Shown: positions 34,005-47,287 of the stretch, piece after piece | How the letters are laid out: every line of letters starts with the position of its first letter | Numbering within the stretch: position 1 is the first letter of the stretch | NCBI GenBank assembly: GCA_021030915.1 | Contig: JAGEMR010000168.1 | Coordinates: 1 to 56,207, forward strand | DNA from: Astrothelium macrocarpum | Taxonomy: Eukaryota; Ascomycota; Dothideomycetes; Trypetheliales; Trypetheliaceae | Length of the DNA stretch: 56,207 nucleotides | Direction: 5' to 3' | The notes under the pieces: generated by a model | What the model was told of the DNA's origin: nothing | The model's database searches: none | Seen by the model: the letters and a program-made list of their open reading frames with translations, nothing else | Position numbers and translations under genes: made by a program

Positions 34005-35679
34005 CTATCTCAGATCTCCCATCATGTCCTCATCTTCTCCTGGAACTTCCCAATCAAGTTCCGCCCCTCCACCCTCTCCTGTCTGCTCCTTCTTGTCCCT
34101 CTTCGCCTTCGTTATATCCACATACTCCTTGCTTAGACTGAGTCGTGCGTCTACATCCTTGACATGTTCAGCAAGTTCGATGATGCGCTGTTTTTGCGCA
34201 ATCAGATCCGCGTGCAATCGCTCTTCGGATCGAGCCAGAGGTCCAGTTGATCGATCTGGATAGAAACGAAGGATGGGTGATGCGCTCGTGTGTGGCTGCT
34301 CGAGACTGGCATTCAGTTGACCGGATGCAACAAGAGAGCCCAGGTACGCTTCAGCAGTTTGTGCACTCTCGCCAAGCTGTAGAGCAATGTATCCAAGCGG
34401 CAGGGCAACATAGGTCTTGCTGAGGCTGACCACTTGCATTTCAGTAAAATGTTGGAGCACTTGACGAACAAGTCCAGTGTTGCCATCGTCTTGCCAAAGA
34501 CCGTGACCCGCTTCCGCCTCTGCTCGTAATCTTGTCAAATTTCCCATTTTGTAGATGTCGCTAAGGGCCTCGTAGGCCTTGGAAGTCGATTTGATCTTTC
34601 TCATTACTTCGTTGCTGACACCCTTTGGAAAGGTAGGAGCCTAGATAGAGTCATCATTTAGCAACGCAAAAAATAGAAATTCATCAAGACCATCGACGAT
34701 TGATCATCGAACAGCAGAATATCTGGAAATGCGAACTATACCTTTCCCTCGACTAATAAGGCAACGAGTGTCCATTTCCGGTACGCCTCGACCATTGGAC
34801 CTGTCGCCACGTTCTGCGTTGGAGTCACCATGACATGTTCCAAGAACGTGAGCGCATCTCTCCATTTCTGCAACGCGATATAAATCATCGCACCCAATAT
34901 GTAGTATTCATGTACAGCATCTCTTGTGATCACCGAAGAGAAACCCGAACTTTCTGTAATGTAGCCGCTACTGGTTAAGTGCTCCGCGCATGGTGTTTGC
35001 TCTTCTATGGATTTGATCGATCGGGCCGGAAAGCTCAGTATCGGCTTGTCGAGAATGGGTAGAGCTTCGCGCAAGGCACGTGCGTCGGCACATAACTGGA
35101 TGTATAAGAGATGTGTGGAAGTGAAGGTGGCGCAGGATGGATCAAGGCGTAGCATTGCTGCACATATGAGCTGTACAGGTACAGGAGCCTGTGTTCCGAG
35201 TGAGTTGGTCAATCCAAAAAGAAATTTGCCCAGCCTTACAGCATTGTAAGTTCTAGCGATTTTGTCAAGTGTTTCGAGGAGCCTGCAAAATTCATGACCA
35301 ACGTATCGTACTTGGACTGGATCAAAGGAGGTGCAAAAGATGGAGAGAGTACTCCATATTTCGTCCGGAATTGCTTTGGATGTTGCCGGAGAGATGTTTT
35401 GTAGCTGCGATAGGATGGTATAGAGATAGGCGATACTGTTTCTTGATGGATCGAGAATCTGCTTGATGTCATTCATCTGCCAATGGGCTACGCTATTCTC
35501 TTCGAGCCTACATCTGTCAAGTTTGATAGCTCACCAGCTTTCACTAGGGCACTACCAGGAATTATGTTTAATTGCTTCACATATTCTCGAATGTCGCGAT
35601 CATAAACAGAGTTCGATGGAGACTCGGTGGCGTAATGGTCTGGAGGAAAAGAAAGTAAGATGCTCGCTATATCTGCCAT
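34005..35679 (-). CDS. csnC: COP9 signalosome complex subunit 3
   Basis: Exons 35535-35679, 34742-35487 and 34005-34640 (introns 47 and 101 bp) encode 508 residues. The protein begins MADIASILLSFPPDH, has the helical repeat region typical of CSN3 in the first 300 residues and a C-terminal PCI/winged-helix segment (about 300-420, including VRQVLQHFTEMQVVSLSKTYVALPL). It ends in an acidic, Gly-rich tail. The COP9 signalosome removes Nedd8 from cullin ubiquitin ligases; in Aspergillus nidulans it also affects development and secondary metabolism. The first junction was placed with the acceptor cgtag|CCCATTGG because the nearer ggcag acceptor breaks the frame. The symbol follows Aspergillus usage. 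Confidence 0.85.
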
Positions 35680-35783
35680 GATCACGCGTGGCCCTAAGCA
35701 TAGGTCGCCAAGGGAAGAGGGTGTTTGTGAAGCTCTAGATTATCTTGAGATTTCTTATGGCTCTTCAATCACCAAGGTACCTT

Positions 35784-35801
35784 ACCTAAGGTACCTTAGG
35801 T
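35784..35801. promoter_or_regulatory. Perfect 18-bp palindrome in the COP9 subunit promoter
   Basis: ACCTAAGGTACCTTAGGT reads the same on both strands and lies about 105 bp upstream of the COP9 subunit start. Adjoining sequence (AAGGTACCTTACC) extends the theme. Such AAGGTACCTT-type motifs recur in promoters of filamentous ascomycetes; the binding factor is unknown to me. Confidence 0.5.
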
Positions 35802-36143
35802 AGAGCTTGGGCCACCGGTTGCTCACCAATGACGGGTTTATGCAATACTCTAATATGCGCAATGTAAGATATGCAGCGACGCGCACGGATGCTCCCACAA
35901 TTCCCAATCGCACCAATTTGACTTAAAATACGGGCCGACTCGTACCTTGGTCAAACAATGACTGAAACCGGTCCTCTACATCTAACCTTGAGCGATGCAT
36001 CAGCTCAGTGCGGAACTCACTCGGTTGTTGCCAGCACGATACCAAGCAAAGTTACATGTCACCAACAGTCCAGATCTAAAGAGAAAAAAAAAGGAAGGTT
36101 TTAAGGAAAAACAAAAGAATTCTATCATAAGGATCTGATAGCC

Positions 36144-37905
36144 TTACTGTGGCCGTAGAGCGCCATCCCTTCCTTCGCCCCATCGTCCATGAATGTACTG
36201 TCTGGCGCCCTTTCCCCAGAAAGCGAAGGGAACAGCAATGAGACCCATTGCTAGCTGCAGCGCAGCAGTCTCTACGCCGACCTTCAACATGCCTTGGGAA
36301 TGGATCCACGGCCGAAGCACAAAGCTCATAGAAAAACTGAGTACGTAGCTACCACCGCCAACAACAACCAGGGCCGGCGCTGCCCAAGGAGGAAAAGCTT
36401 CAGTGACCCAAAGCGTGTTGGCAATAGACAATCCCGCAAAATTAAACCCATTAAGACCATAGGCAAGATATGCGAGCGAATAGTGCCAGCGCAATTGGAC
36501 TGTGAGACCATACAGCAAAGTACTACCAGCACCGGCCAGCACAGGCAGGATGAACATGATCAGGTAGTGCTCAGCTTCGCGGACGCCCTTGTTTCGCATT
36601 AAAAGGGACTTCAACAGCCGCGTCATAAACGGACCTTGTGCCAGGCCCGAGAAAAGAGCCCCGGTTCCAGAGCACACATTGATAAAGATGACAACGCGGT
36701 TGGACAGCTGGTAAGGTGGGTTGCTAAGGACCTCATCATATGTTTCGCCTATGAAAATCATCCCCGCAAAACTCGTGGCATTGAGCAGAGCGACCCAAAA
36801 GATCAATGGATTGACAAAACAAAATAGGACCTGTACGTAGCATCGCACTGTAGCCCTCCAACGCCCTGCAGTCGCTCGTGGAAGTGTGAAGAGTTCGAAG
36901 AATCTGCGCGCCCAAGAGCGCTGTGGATCTATGGGAAGTATCTTCTCGGCAATGTCTGTCTTGGGATCCTCGTAAATAATCAAGTCTTCCTCGGGGCTCT
37001 GCACGAAAAGACGACCGTCGAATGCAATGGCAGGGCGCTTGTAAAATGTTTCGGGAAAGAAGAGAAACACCATGATGACCGAGACGGCAGTAGGGAAAGC
37101 CCAAAATCTGTAGAAGCCATGCCACTCTACTCCGTTGTTGGTAAGGAACGGAACTGTAACGAGGGATGATGTGCCAAGGAAGCCAATGGTGGACCAAAGT
37201 AAAGCAATTGCATTTGGCCTTTGGTGGATGAAAGTCAAATCGATGATGATGAGTAACGCCTGTTTCCGATTGTCAGTATGCTTGCCAAGCTGACGCGCCC
37301 AGCTAGTGTGCGGATGCATTGAAGCTTTTTAGCGTACCGCACTTAAGGAAAACCCTTCTGCCAGCCCTATAAGACAAAGAGCGGTTAAGAGAACGTCATA
37401 ACTTGTCGCAAATGCAGCCATAACCGTTGCCAGAAACATCAAGGCAGAACTGGCGACAAAGACAGGACGTCGGCCCAGCCAAAGCGTCATTGGGATCCAG
37501 ACGAAGGCTCCAATACCCATGAAAAAGGTTGGTCCTGAGATCAGAGTGTCGATACCGAAGGGTTTCATAACCTAAGTACATGTTATGTCAGCATATTATC
37601 ATGACAAGAAAGAATCAAGATTGAATGCACTAAAAGAGACTCACAGTATTAGCAAAACTCATTTCGAGTCCCTTTACTTCCAGGCCAGCGCCCTGAGGAA
37701 GTAGCACTCCAATCCAGGAATTCAATGCAATCGACAAAAATGCCAACACGCGTTTACGGGTATTCCAATTCAAGGGATCATGACGACTGTCAGATGGAAT
37801 TGGAAGATTGAGTATCTTGCCATCGGATGTTATGAGGTATACGGTTCCAGAGCGTATACTTGACGGCGGTCCAAGATCTGAGGATCGGAGGGTGGGAGAA
37901 GCCAT
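36144..37905 (-). CDS. MFS transporter (DHA1-like)
   Basis: Exons 37645-37905, 37338-37571 and 36144-37259 (introns 73 and 78 bp) encode 536 residues. A hydrophilic N-terminus with the family motif RHDPLNW precedes helix 1; about 12 membrane helices follow. The loop after helix 2 is WLGRRPVF, the G-X-X-X-D/R-R-X-G-type motif A. A central cytoplasmic loop (PETFYKRP ... SPEEDLIIYEDPKTD) and a second six-helix bundle follow. It belongs to the drug:H+ antiporter-1 type transporters of the plasma membrane. The substrate is unknown; being 15 kb from the synthase, it is not clearly part of the cluster. Confidence 0.85.
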
Positions 37906-40900
37906 TTCAGTGGACTTGATTAGAGTGCCGCTTGCTTGATATTACAAAAGAATGGGTGCCTCAGCAGCCCTTAAGCTCACATCTAGAGAAGACAAATATC
38001 TTCAAAATAAGAAGAGAAAGGGATTAGTATTCCGGATGAGCGTACCCGACAGCCCGTTGGACAGCATTGGACTTTGCTCTGATATAAAGGATATCCACCC
38101 AGGTGTTATCTCTATCAGTAATGAGTTAGCTTTAGAAGGATTACGGATTTAGAGGCTCTAGCGGGTGGAATTTGTTTCACTTATTCTGCTTTTGCGACCT
38201 TTTCCCCCTCAGATCCATGTATAATGTGAATTTGGAAGCTAATCGAAAAAACATGGTCGGCGAGGACGGCATTAGCCGCGTTTACTGGGGCTTTGCGTAA
38301 TCTACCGTAGTTCCCGGCTGTCCTTCAGTCTCATCATCTCTAATGGTGAAAGCACACATACGCAATAGGAGCTTGTGGCTTCTGAGCAACGGAGTATCTC
38401 TCATCCAAAAGTCCCAACACCTAAGGTAATAGGTTTACATCAATGTACCACCATCGTTTCCGTAATCATGACGAACTAAAACAAAGCAATGCCGAATCCA
38501 AGTCTGTCGATCGTGCACTATGACGTCCCGATCCGGCCGTTGCTACTAAACCACATACGAAAAAGTCGTCGTTTCCAGAATGACCAGGATAAAAATTCGC
38601 ATTGCCTAGCGAAATTAGAATGATCAGGGCCGCGCATTTGCTACGACCTCTTTTACACAACTCAACCGAAGTACGATGCTTCGGTACAGTTGCTCTATAA
38701 TATACGACTGCTGGGCAATCGTGAAAGTTTCCTGTTCACATTTGAAAATCGTACGAGTAGACCCAAAGTACATGGTCTGACACGAGTCTCATTTCAAAGG
38801 CGTTCGTGCCCTTGGCTTTCAATACCATGTCGAATTTTGCCCTTCGAATGACAGCCGTTGTTGTCGACCCAACCCTATCCTGTTGGGGTTCGCTAGTGTT
38901 GACATGTAACGCGGTATTCCTTGCACGGCCAAGCACTCTTCCGCCTAAAATACTGCAACTAAACCTCTATTCCCCTAGTCATCTTACGCTAATCTCGCTT
39001 AAATGCAAAGCCTCGCGTTCTCTTACGCTCAACGAGAAGATACAGCCTCATGAAAACGCTTGAAACCATTGGCTCATGGAAGCTTTTGTCCTTTTCCAGG
39101 CTGATATTCAGGATTTAAGTCACGGATCATGCCTTGCTGTCAACCCTTTCCAAGACTCGCAGTCATTCATGGGCAGTAAGCCATTTTAGCCAAGCCAGCC
39201 AAATCAAGGCCATCATCGGGAAGTTCGCACCCACAACTGACCAATGCACTTACTGTGCACCCAAAGAAATGCGATCGGCATAGAACCTCTATGCACAGGC
39301 AATAAAGCCACCAAGACCCAAGGGTTCAGTCCCTTGGCCGACGTTGACCCGGTGGCTTCAATGCACTACATAAGCCACAAGTTTCTTGGTAACCCAAGAT
39401 AATTGGCAGCGGAAGCGAGCGATCCGTTCAAACAAATATTTATGGCTTCAGTCATCGTGCAATTGAGTTTCTGAATCCATATCGTCTTCAAGTCGCACCA
39501 GTTTCATTCTCCCAGCCACGCCGTAACTTTCGCTGCTCTTGTAGAGATCGTCACACTCCGCAGGCTATGCATACACGCTTTGCAAAGTTCATGCCATGAT
39601 TATCGGCAGAAGCCTTGTCATAAGTGCTGAAAGCAAGGTCTACGAACATGATGGCTTAGAAAATGTACGTGGACCCTTGAATAGCACTTGACATATCATT
39701 GCTCCTGAAATTGTAGTTGGAGTGTCCAAGATGCGTATCGTGCTCACGTCATGAGATTTTCAGGGGACCGCTGCAGCTTTCGGCCATCTTCCACTACTCA
39801 GTCTCGCGAACGACGTAGGTAGAATACAACTGCATGCGAACTTCCGTCCGGTTCCTGGTTTTTCGCTTGAAAGAGAAGGGCCTAACATCTTATCTGCGCC
39901 GTACCTAATCTAAAAGTAGGATGGTCATTAAGTGACTGAAGTAAGAACATGGTTCTTATAGGTGGAGTTGACATGTGCGTGTCCAAATGTAGAAGGTCCA
40001 TGCGTAAGTACTTCTACTTGCTCTTGACGTTCCACTCTTCCGCCTTTTCATGCATGATTCTGGGGATAGCATTGAAACAATGCTGTTCGTCTTGTCAATC
40101 AACACACCGAAAGCATATCATGCACTGCGTTAACTTTCATATCGTCCAGCAACGGGATATGACCTCAGCAATCAAGCTCGCCGCATGCTTCGTTAGTGTC
40201 ATTGTGCAGATCTTTGCCTTCTATTCCTTCTCAGCTACGAGTGTGGGCCTGATATCGTTCTCAAATGCACGGAAGGAATGCATCCGCGGATCAGCATACC
40301 TTATATGATACAACAATCTCAAATTCAGATTTACACAAAGGACATTCTTAGTGATTTGATGTCATTCATACCGGATCTGTCCAATGATTTTCAGACACGG
40401 CACTCCGGTCAAGCGGACCTGTATCTTAAAGCTAGCAGAACGAGCTATTCTCTGTCTGTAATATGCTCATTTCTTGAAGAAACAAGGAACTGCAACAGTC
40501 ATGGATGATGCATATCCGGCGAGCTCCAGGCCACTATATGCCGTCCTGGCCCGCCTGCGATATTGAGCTCTTGTCTATCGCTCCGCGTTCAGGCAATGAC
40601 CTTATTTACAGGAAGTCCAGCCGAAAATTATTAAGTATTGCTAGGCAATCCTCTGGCTATCCTTGGGAGTGCAAGGGAAGAATCCTCCTGATACATCATT
40701 AGATTCGATCCGATTACCTGCAGCCTTCACTGCGGATATCCATGAAAGCATGAAGAACACAATGGATCATCGTCTCCGGAGAACGTATGCCAAGTACACT
40801 CAAACCATGTTTGGAAAGTACAAGCGACGTGAGTGTCCTGATACGGAAAATTGGCCAGAATCCGGAGTCTGCAGGAAGTGTAAACGTTCGGACAGCTTTA

Positions 40901-43149
40901 CCGTTTTTGAAGCGGCACAATCGTACTCACCGCACCTTTGTTGGACCGTCAATACGGAACTCTCACCTAATCAGGAGGGGACAGCCGACATGCTTCTTGT
41001 TTTTCAAGATCCGCCAAAGCCTTGACATATTTGAAAAGGGTATAGTGCATATTGCAATCAGAAAGGAAGGTAGGTCATTGCTCTTCAGGCACTTGAGAAC
41101 ATCGATGCGAGAGTCATTCCGATGAATTGGAAGGCTGAACCAAATTCTTGGACCGAGCTCAACCTGCATATGGGCTCATCCAAGTGACCAGCCCTGGTAA
41201 CAACAAAGGAAGTCTGACATGCGCTCACTCTGGCAACGCAAATGAGCTTGTTGATATGAATCCTGCACAATCACAAGTCAGAACTGAACAGACCCCTAGG
41301 AGCTTACTATACCTTCTTTTGGAATTTGATCTCATCGAGCTGGGAGCTCTAAATCTTCCCACCGCTACTGCTTTGTGTCTTGAATTCCAAGCGCAACACA
41401 TGTCAGCCATTACGTTCACTTAATAGAGCTTTAATAGTCGTAGGGGCGTTCGCATTGCTTAATCCCCAGCGTCACGGTAGCGTAAGCACAATAGTCATCA
41501 TATAGATCAGGCGAAAATAGACAGCTTGGAAAACCGTAAAATCGGTGTCATAGATCGTCTCGAAGATTGCTTCGCGCAGAATGCGATGAGAACTACAACC
41601 AGAACCCGCGGATTTACGAAGAGCTGGGAGCTTGGGGGGCTCATCAGTGCGATTGAGTTCGGTAAAAGTGTGACTGAAGTCATCTTCGTCGAAACGAAGA
41701 ACGAAGGAGCCACCATTGTAAGATTGTAATTATGTTCCACTACTGAAATTGCCAAATAATGCATCATGGAGTTTGAACGGTTGGTACTCCACACAAAGGT
41801 TTACAGGCAGTGGACAAGTTTATAAACGTGCGGGTGCCATGAATGGTCCAGTGATTCGCCTTCTCAGCCGACCCGAATACACAATCGAAAGAACACCTCG
41901 AGTCACAAACCGAAGCCATAATCGCGCATTCGATGCCACTCGATTCAGGCTGAAAACATTGTGTACCTAAGGATGAAAGTCATTTTCCTTGATTGCTGTC
42001 ACGGTTCCAGCTCTGAGGCTAAAGGCTGAATGTCATCTCCAGTCCCAGCAACCGCAAGATCTGTTGATAATTCTATATAGCCAGTTCTTACCTCATCTGG
42101 GTTAGACGAAAAATTAATATAGTGGTAGTGGCTGCAGAGCAGCTCTGACAATACTTCGGCACAACGATGAACATCTTATCACACGTGTCTATGAAGAAAT
42201 GAGAGGTGCTTGTTCTTTCATCGTCTCCCTTCCCAATTTTCAATGTCGACAATTGTTGAATTTCCGCTCACATACCGTTCGCTCTGAATTAAACATATCA
42301 GTAGCCTCTGGCCCTTTGCTTTCCCAATTACATCTTGTCCGCACAGCTTGCTGGATGAAGCAGACCTTAAAAGCGAGCTTCGCCTGCAACTGCCAGGAAA
42401 GAGGACAGAACAAGCGAGCCCACTAAAGGAAACAGCTTCAAGAAGCAATTTGTATTTGACCGACGTGGTCAGGTAGCCAAACGAGATGGAAGTGCTGTGG
42501 AAGGGATGCGCCGCCGTTCAAGGACAAAACCCCTGGCAAGGCGCAAGGCGCCGCCAGATCTTGGCGCCAGCCTCGAAGGATTTAAGACGCAAAGCAACCA
42601 AGCCATTGACAATATCCACACCGACGCTGTGCGGGCAGGTTATATGTGACGACCATACGCGGTCAAAAAATCTCAGCTTTACTCTATCTTGATCGTTGAG
42701 ATGCGCAAACATCCTTTGGGAATATGGCAAATTACTGCATCCTTCCCGAGGCAGTGCTATCTCGATCATTTCTGCATAATGGAGTCCAACAGTCGCAACG
42801 GCTCGCACACACAGCCACTTTCTTTTGCTCATGCCATACGCAGTTCTGCTTCACTTAGTCGGTGAACTGTCTGGTGAAGCTGTAGCAAGATAATTGGTTC
42901 ACGGACTACAGGTTCGACATCGCCACAGAGATTGAATGATGAAAGTGTTCGCTTCTGGCGGATCTCTGGAGGAAGATGAGTTTTGGGAGGATATCCGCTA
43001 AAGGATTCAAGCCTCAAACGTTTCAAAAGCTACCCTCATCAATGCGGGGAATCACAGCTGTGGCGCTCTTACATCTGTTTCCATTTCTTTCTTCCTACCC
43101 ACACACACACACGTTTATTGTGCTTTATTACATTAATTGCAGTTGAAGC
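37906..43149. other. 5.2-kb stretch with no convincing gene
   Basis: Composition is normal (not RIP-like AT), yet no frame longer than about 120 codons exists and none shows a recognisable domain or joins plausibly to neighbours. Frames at 39949-40308, 40663-41025, 41526-41729 and 42518-43026 were inspected without identification. A nested hairpin lies at 39305-39358. The stretch may contain old decayed genes or non-coding transcripts. Compared with the gene density on either side, it is unusually empty. Confidence 0.6.
39305..39358. repeat. Nested hairpin (8-bp outer and 7-bp inner perfect stems)
   Basis: AAGCCACC (39305-39312) pairs with GGTGGCTT (39351-39358). Inside, CCAAGGG (39318-39324) pairs with CCCTTGG (39331-39337) around a six-base TTCAGT loop. 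It resembles a tRNA arm but lacks the remaining cloverleaf. It could be a small structured RNA, a transposon end or chance. Confidence 0.45.
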
Positions 43150-44335
43150 ATGACGGACGCAACAAAGACTACCGGTACCGTTACTACTACCACAGGTGCA
43201 GCAGATACCTCGCTTGGACCGCTGGTATCCGTTTTCACTCAACCTGCTTCGTGTGTGGGCTTGACTATCGATCCTTCAGGTTCATCCAAGGTTTCCTCCG
43301 CCTATCAAGCCAAACTGTGTCAAACCGTCAAAACTGGTGTCAACGAAGGCAACAGCACCAGGTTGGACCCTCTCGATGATGACTTTTCCTGCTGGCCTCT
43401 TGTGACGCAATCCTTTGGGCCAAGTGCCACACTCATCAGTCGGCCTAGAAATCGAGGACTGTATTCACCAGGGCTGGTATGTCCATTAGGATATGAACCC
43501 GCTTGTTCAGCGACATTTTTCGATAATAGTGCAGATGCTCCGCGAACGTCCGCTTCTAACTTTGCATTTGAGTTCGGCGTTGCTCCAGGGGAAACAGCAA
43601 TTGGTTGCTGTCCAGCGTATGGCATATCTCTTCGCTCCAGCAACTGTGATTACTGCAGTCCCCAACTAAACTTGTTTCAGGGGAGGCTGGTCTTGCTCGT
43701 CGTTAGGCGCGAACCAAACATGCTTCAATACTTTCGTGGGAAATGAAGTCGAAGTGACAAGCTGCTCCGTGAGCCCGGCGTCCATCTTGGTTTTAGAAAC
43801 GATGACGAACAGTTTGGGCAAAACTATCCAATCTGCTTCACCGACTTCAGTTACAGAGATGTCATTCACTGTTATCCATGGGTCAACGACGACGTCGTCG
43901 CACACTCTTAACGAACCTGGACTTACAACAACATTCACGACTACCTTCTCAGCTCTACCGGACTTTAAAGTATTCGCGCCACTGTTCCAATTGAACCATC
44001 GAGCGACAGATCTTCCGCCTCCTCCTCCATCCTCGTCCCTCTCGACAACGGGGAAGATCGCCATCGGTACAGTGATCCCCTCCGTTTTTCTTCTCGTCCC
44101 AGCACTCTTTGGCTTCATGTTCCTCCGTAGAAGACGGCGTAGAAAACAGTATTTGGTTTCGTCCACACCGGTGAACCATGAGAAACCAGAGCTTGAAGCC
44201 ACTACAGCGCCATCCGGCAGTGCTGCAGCGCCGCCGGAGGAGTTATCTAGTTGGAGCGGACAAGAATTGGGACCAGCACTGGTGCATGAACTTGCGGCGC
44301 CGAATGTAGTCCATGAAATTGATGGCCATGAGTAG
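43150..44335 (+). CDS. Single-pass membrane protein with Cys-rich ectodomain, function unknown
   Basis: Exons 43150-43616 and 43681-44335 (64-bp intron with AACTAAAC branch site) encode 373 residues. The join restores a cysteine-rich run (AIGCCPAG|GWSCSSLGANQTCF). The N-terminal about 280 residues are Thr/Ser-rich with scattered Cys and no clear signal peptide. One membrane helix (KIAIGTVIPSVFLLVPALFGFMFL, about 303-326) is followed by a strongly basic stop-transfer RRRRRRK and an acidic cytoplasmic tail of about 50 residues. The layout resembles fungal cell-surface glycoproteins with a single helix near the C-terminus. Extracellular orientation is inferred from the basic side of the helix. 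No enzyme domain is seen. Confidence 0.75.
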
Positions 44336-45108
44336 GGCTTACAGTGGGACTTGGAAAAGCGCACTTACAAGATAGGTGCCACCGACCACGTCACACCTAA
44401 AGAATCACTGCCGTAATATTAATTACCTCAAAATTATGTTTATTATTCGATAATAATCATAACTTTTTGTTCAGAAATTAGTTGGAAACGTCTTTTCATA
44501 ATCGAGGCTCGCGTTCTTGTCGCTAAGCCCCGCCCTCACGGGATTATGCGACCGAGTTAACCTCTCCATCACTTTCGGGCACCGCTTTGTAGCCTGCTCG
44601 ATGCGTCCAGTGTCATGGTGAATCCGCTTCCATCGTTGTCAAAATCGTCCGACACTCCTTGCTCTAGGCGATTTTGAGAGTGTCACTATGCGTCTCCTAA
44701 AGCGCTCACCAAATGGTGACTTGGAGCTCATTCCTCCCAACCATGGCAGCCCCTCCATATACCACTCTCTCGTACACATGGAGAGACAAGAGCAAAGAAG
44801 TCATTTTTGAAGATACTGCCGAGAGCACAGGCCGAGACAAGAAAGGATCATCCGCCGATAGCTTCCACGACTCTGCACAAGTGGAAAAACCCGGGCTAAT
44901 ATTATAATTCCGTAGATAATGCCGCGGGCTTTTGTTTCTCGCCAATATTACCACACTGAAACTCCGAAGTCAAACTTCCGCGATGAATTATATAAACCGC
45001 GAGCACACCGCGAGTTCGAGATGGCCAAGCACGAAAACTCGTTAATTTTCCTCCGTCCGCATCTTGAATCTCGACACAGGCCTTCCTGTCCCTCCTGTCG
45101 TTCCTATC
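44336..45108. other. Promoter region of the second MFS transporter, no gene seen
   Basis: This 773-bp gap lies between tandem plus-strand genes. A 64-codon frame at 44713-44907 has no recognisable domain. The 5' leader of the transporter (start 45109) is pyrimidine-rich just before the ATG. Confidence 0.4.
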
Positions 45109-46913
45109 ATGGCCGTCCTTCCCAAGCCCGCTGTCTCCGGCGACGACGTCCCTCAGCGAGCCAAGCACTCCTCCTGGATCCAATCTCTTCTCCTCCCCAC
45201 GCGCCTCGACGACGAGGTCTGCAACCAGACTTACCCCGGCAACGGCACAGATGATGACCCTTATATTGTCGATTACCTGCACAACGACCGCCAAGACGCC
45301 ATGAATCTTTCCACGCGGCGAAAATGGGCCATTGCCGTTCTCCAAGCGCTGTCCACATTCGCCGTGACCTTTGCCAGCTCGGCGTACTCCAGCGGCATCG
45401 CAGGCGTCATGCAGCGCTTCGCCGTGTCCGACGAGGTGGCCACGCTGGGCCTGTCGCTGTACGTGCTGGGCTTCGCCGTGGGCCCGCTGCTCTGGGCGCC
45501 GCTGTCGGAGGTGTACGGGCGCAGGGCTATCTTTGTGATTTCGTACACGGCGTACACGGCCTTCAGCGCCGCGGCGGCGGGCGCGCCCAACATCACGGCC
45601 TTGCTGCTTCTGCGCTTCTTGGCGAGCGCGTTTGGATCGTCGTCGATGACGAATGCCGGGGGCATCATTATCGATATGTTTAGCAAGGCGGAGCGCGGAC
45701 TGGCGACGGGATTGTTTGCCGCGACTCCCTTTCTGGGGCCTGCACTTGGTAGGTGGTGGATATCCTCCCGTGCTACCATTTTTGCTATTGTTGCCTTTGT
45801 ACACTTGCTGATTCTCATCCTTCCTTTTTTCAGGGCCTATTGCCGGTGGTTTTCTTAACGAGACCCAGGGCTGGCGCTGGGTTCTCGGCTTGATCGCTAT
45901 ACTGGGCGGTGTGATCTGGATTGCCACGATGCTGGTCACCTGCGAAACATACGCGCCGTTCATTCTGCGATGTCGAGCCAAGGCCCTCTTCCGGATGACA
46001 GGAAGCATACATGTCTCCCGGCTCGATGCCGGACAGCCGCCCAAGACACTCTTGCAGGAGCTCTGGATCTCTCTCACACGCCCCTGGATCCTTCTATTCT
46101 GCGAACCCATTGTTTTGCTGACGTCGCTGTACGTCGCTATCGTCTACGGCACACTGTACATGTTCTTTACCGGGTTTCCCATCGTCTTTCAAGTTACTCG
46201 AGGTTGGAGCCAGGGCACTGCCGGTCTTCCATTTATTGGCGTCACTATTGGCGTCTGTCTTGCTACACTGGCGGTCGGCGTAGACAACAAGCGCTACGTG
46301 CGCCTGTGCTCGGCGGCCGAGGCAGAGGGATGCGCGGTCGAGCCAGAAGCCAGACTGAGTACGGCCATGGCAGGCTCTATTGTCCTTCCGATTGGTCTGT
46401 TCCTGTTTGCATGGACGACGTATCCGTCGGTGCACTGGATCGTGCCCATTATCGGTGCCATGTTTTTCTCGTGTGGACTTGTCATGGTCTTTATCTCGTT
46501 TATGGGCTATCTGATCGACTCTTGTACGTTTTGATCCTTGCTTCGCGATTCTCTGCAACAATGCACATGCTCACCTGCGTACAGATGTCGTCTATGCTGC
46601 TTCTGTGATGGCAGCCAACTCGGTGCTTCGGTCCTTGTTTGGCACCGCGTTTCCGCTTTTTACCACCCGAATGTACGAGAATCTCGGAAATCAATGGGCG
46701 AGCTCTATTCCTGCGTTCCTGGTGCTTGGGTGCCTGCCTTTCCCGTTTCTCTTTCACAAGTACGGTCCGCAGATACGCTCCAAGTGTAAGTATGCTTCCG
46801 AAGCAGCAAAGGTGCTGGAGAAGATGCGTCGTCGGCACGTCGTCGTGATTGGAGGCGAGCCAAATGCGCCAGAGAAGGAGGCTGGTTCCGACAGTATCGT
46901 TGGCCTTCCGTAA
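45109..46913 (+). CDS. MFS transporter (DHA1, polyamine/drug exporter type)
   Basis: Exons 45109-45748, 45834-46523 and 46585-46913 (introns 85 and 61 bp) encode 552 residues. The hydrophilic N-terminus contains the DDPYIVDYL stretch seen in TPO/FLU1-like exporters (D-P-x-x-V-x-F in relatives). Then come helix 1 (WAIAVLQALSTFAVTFASSAYSSG), motif A-like LSEVYGRRAIF, and the antiporter loop restored by splicing (LG|PIAGGFLNETQGWRW). A central loop and six further helices follow. Similar proteins export polyamines, azoles or secondary metabolites across the plasma membrane. The neighbouring convergent Zn2Cys6 regulator gene suggests a regulator/exporter pair. I chose the Met at 45109 because no upstream in-frame Met exists. 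Confidence 0.88.
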
Positions 46914-47287
46914 TACGCAATGCGGCGCCGGCGTGGGAGTCTTGGAGATGGATGGAAAGTATGCAAATTGTGAATTCAATATTATATTATAGATAGGTTG
47001 CTTTTCTTTTACTCTTGCTTTCTTATTTCTTTTAATTCCTTATAGATAGATATAGATAGAAGACCCAGGTCAATTGGACTCGAGCTACCTAGTCATATAT
47101 TTCTCATCATAGTCTAAAAGATGGCTTCTGCAATGGCCCAGATTGTATGATTGCAACTGAACGACGGGAAAGTTGCAGGGTGAAAGGATGAATCGACAGG
47201 CTCCATGTGCCAATAGATTCCTACACGGTTAACATTGCCCCGGATAATGCATATGCCTCGATGCCGCCCGTTCTTGGGAAACCCAAG
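46914..47287. other. Short intergenic region between convergent genes
   Basis: This 374-bp gap lies between the convergent transporter and regulator stop codons. It has a small ATAGATAGAT repeat (47045-47060). Nothing else is seen. Confidence 0.4.

Noticed and set aside
39305..39358. tRNA gene
   Set aside because: Only one T-arm-like hairpin with a six-base loop; no acceptor stem, D-arm or anticodon arm.
42518..43026. Two adjacent minus-strand frames of 104 and 65 codons
   Set aside because: No domain recognised and no consistent intron to join them; left as unassigned sequence.
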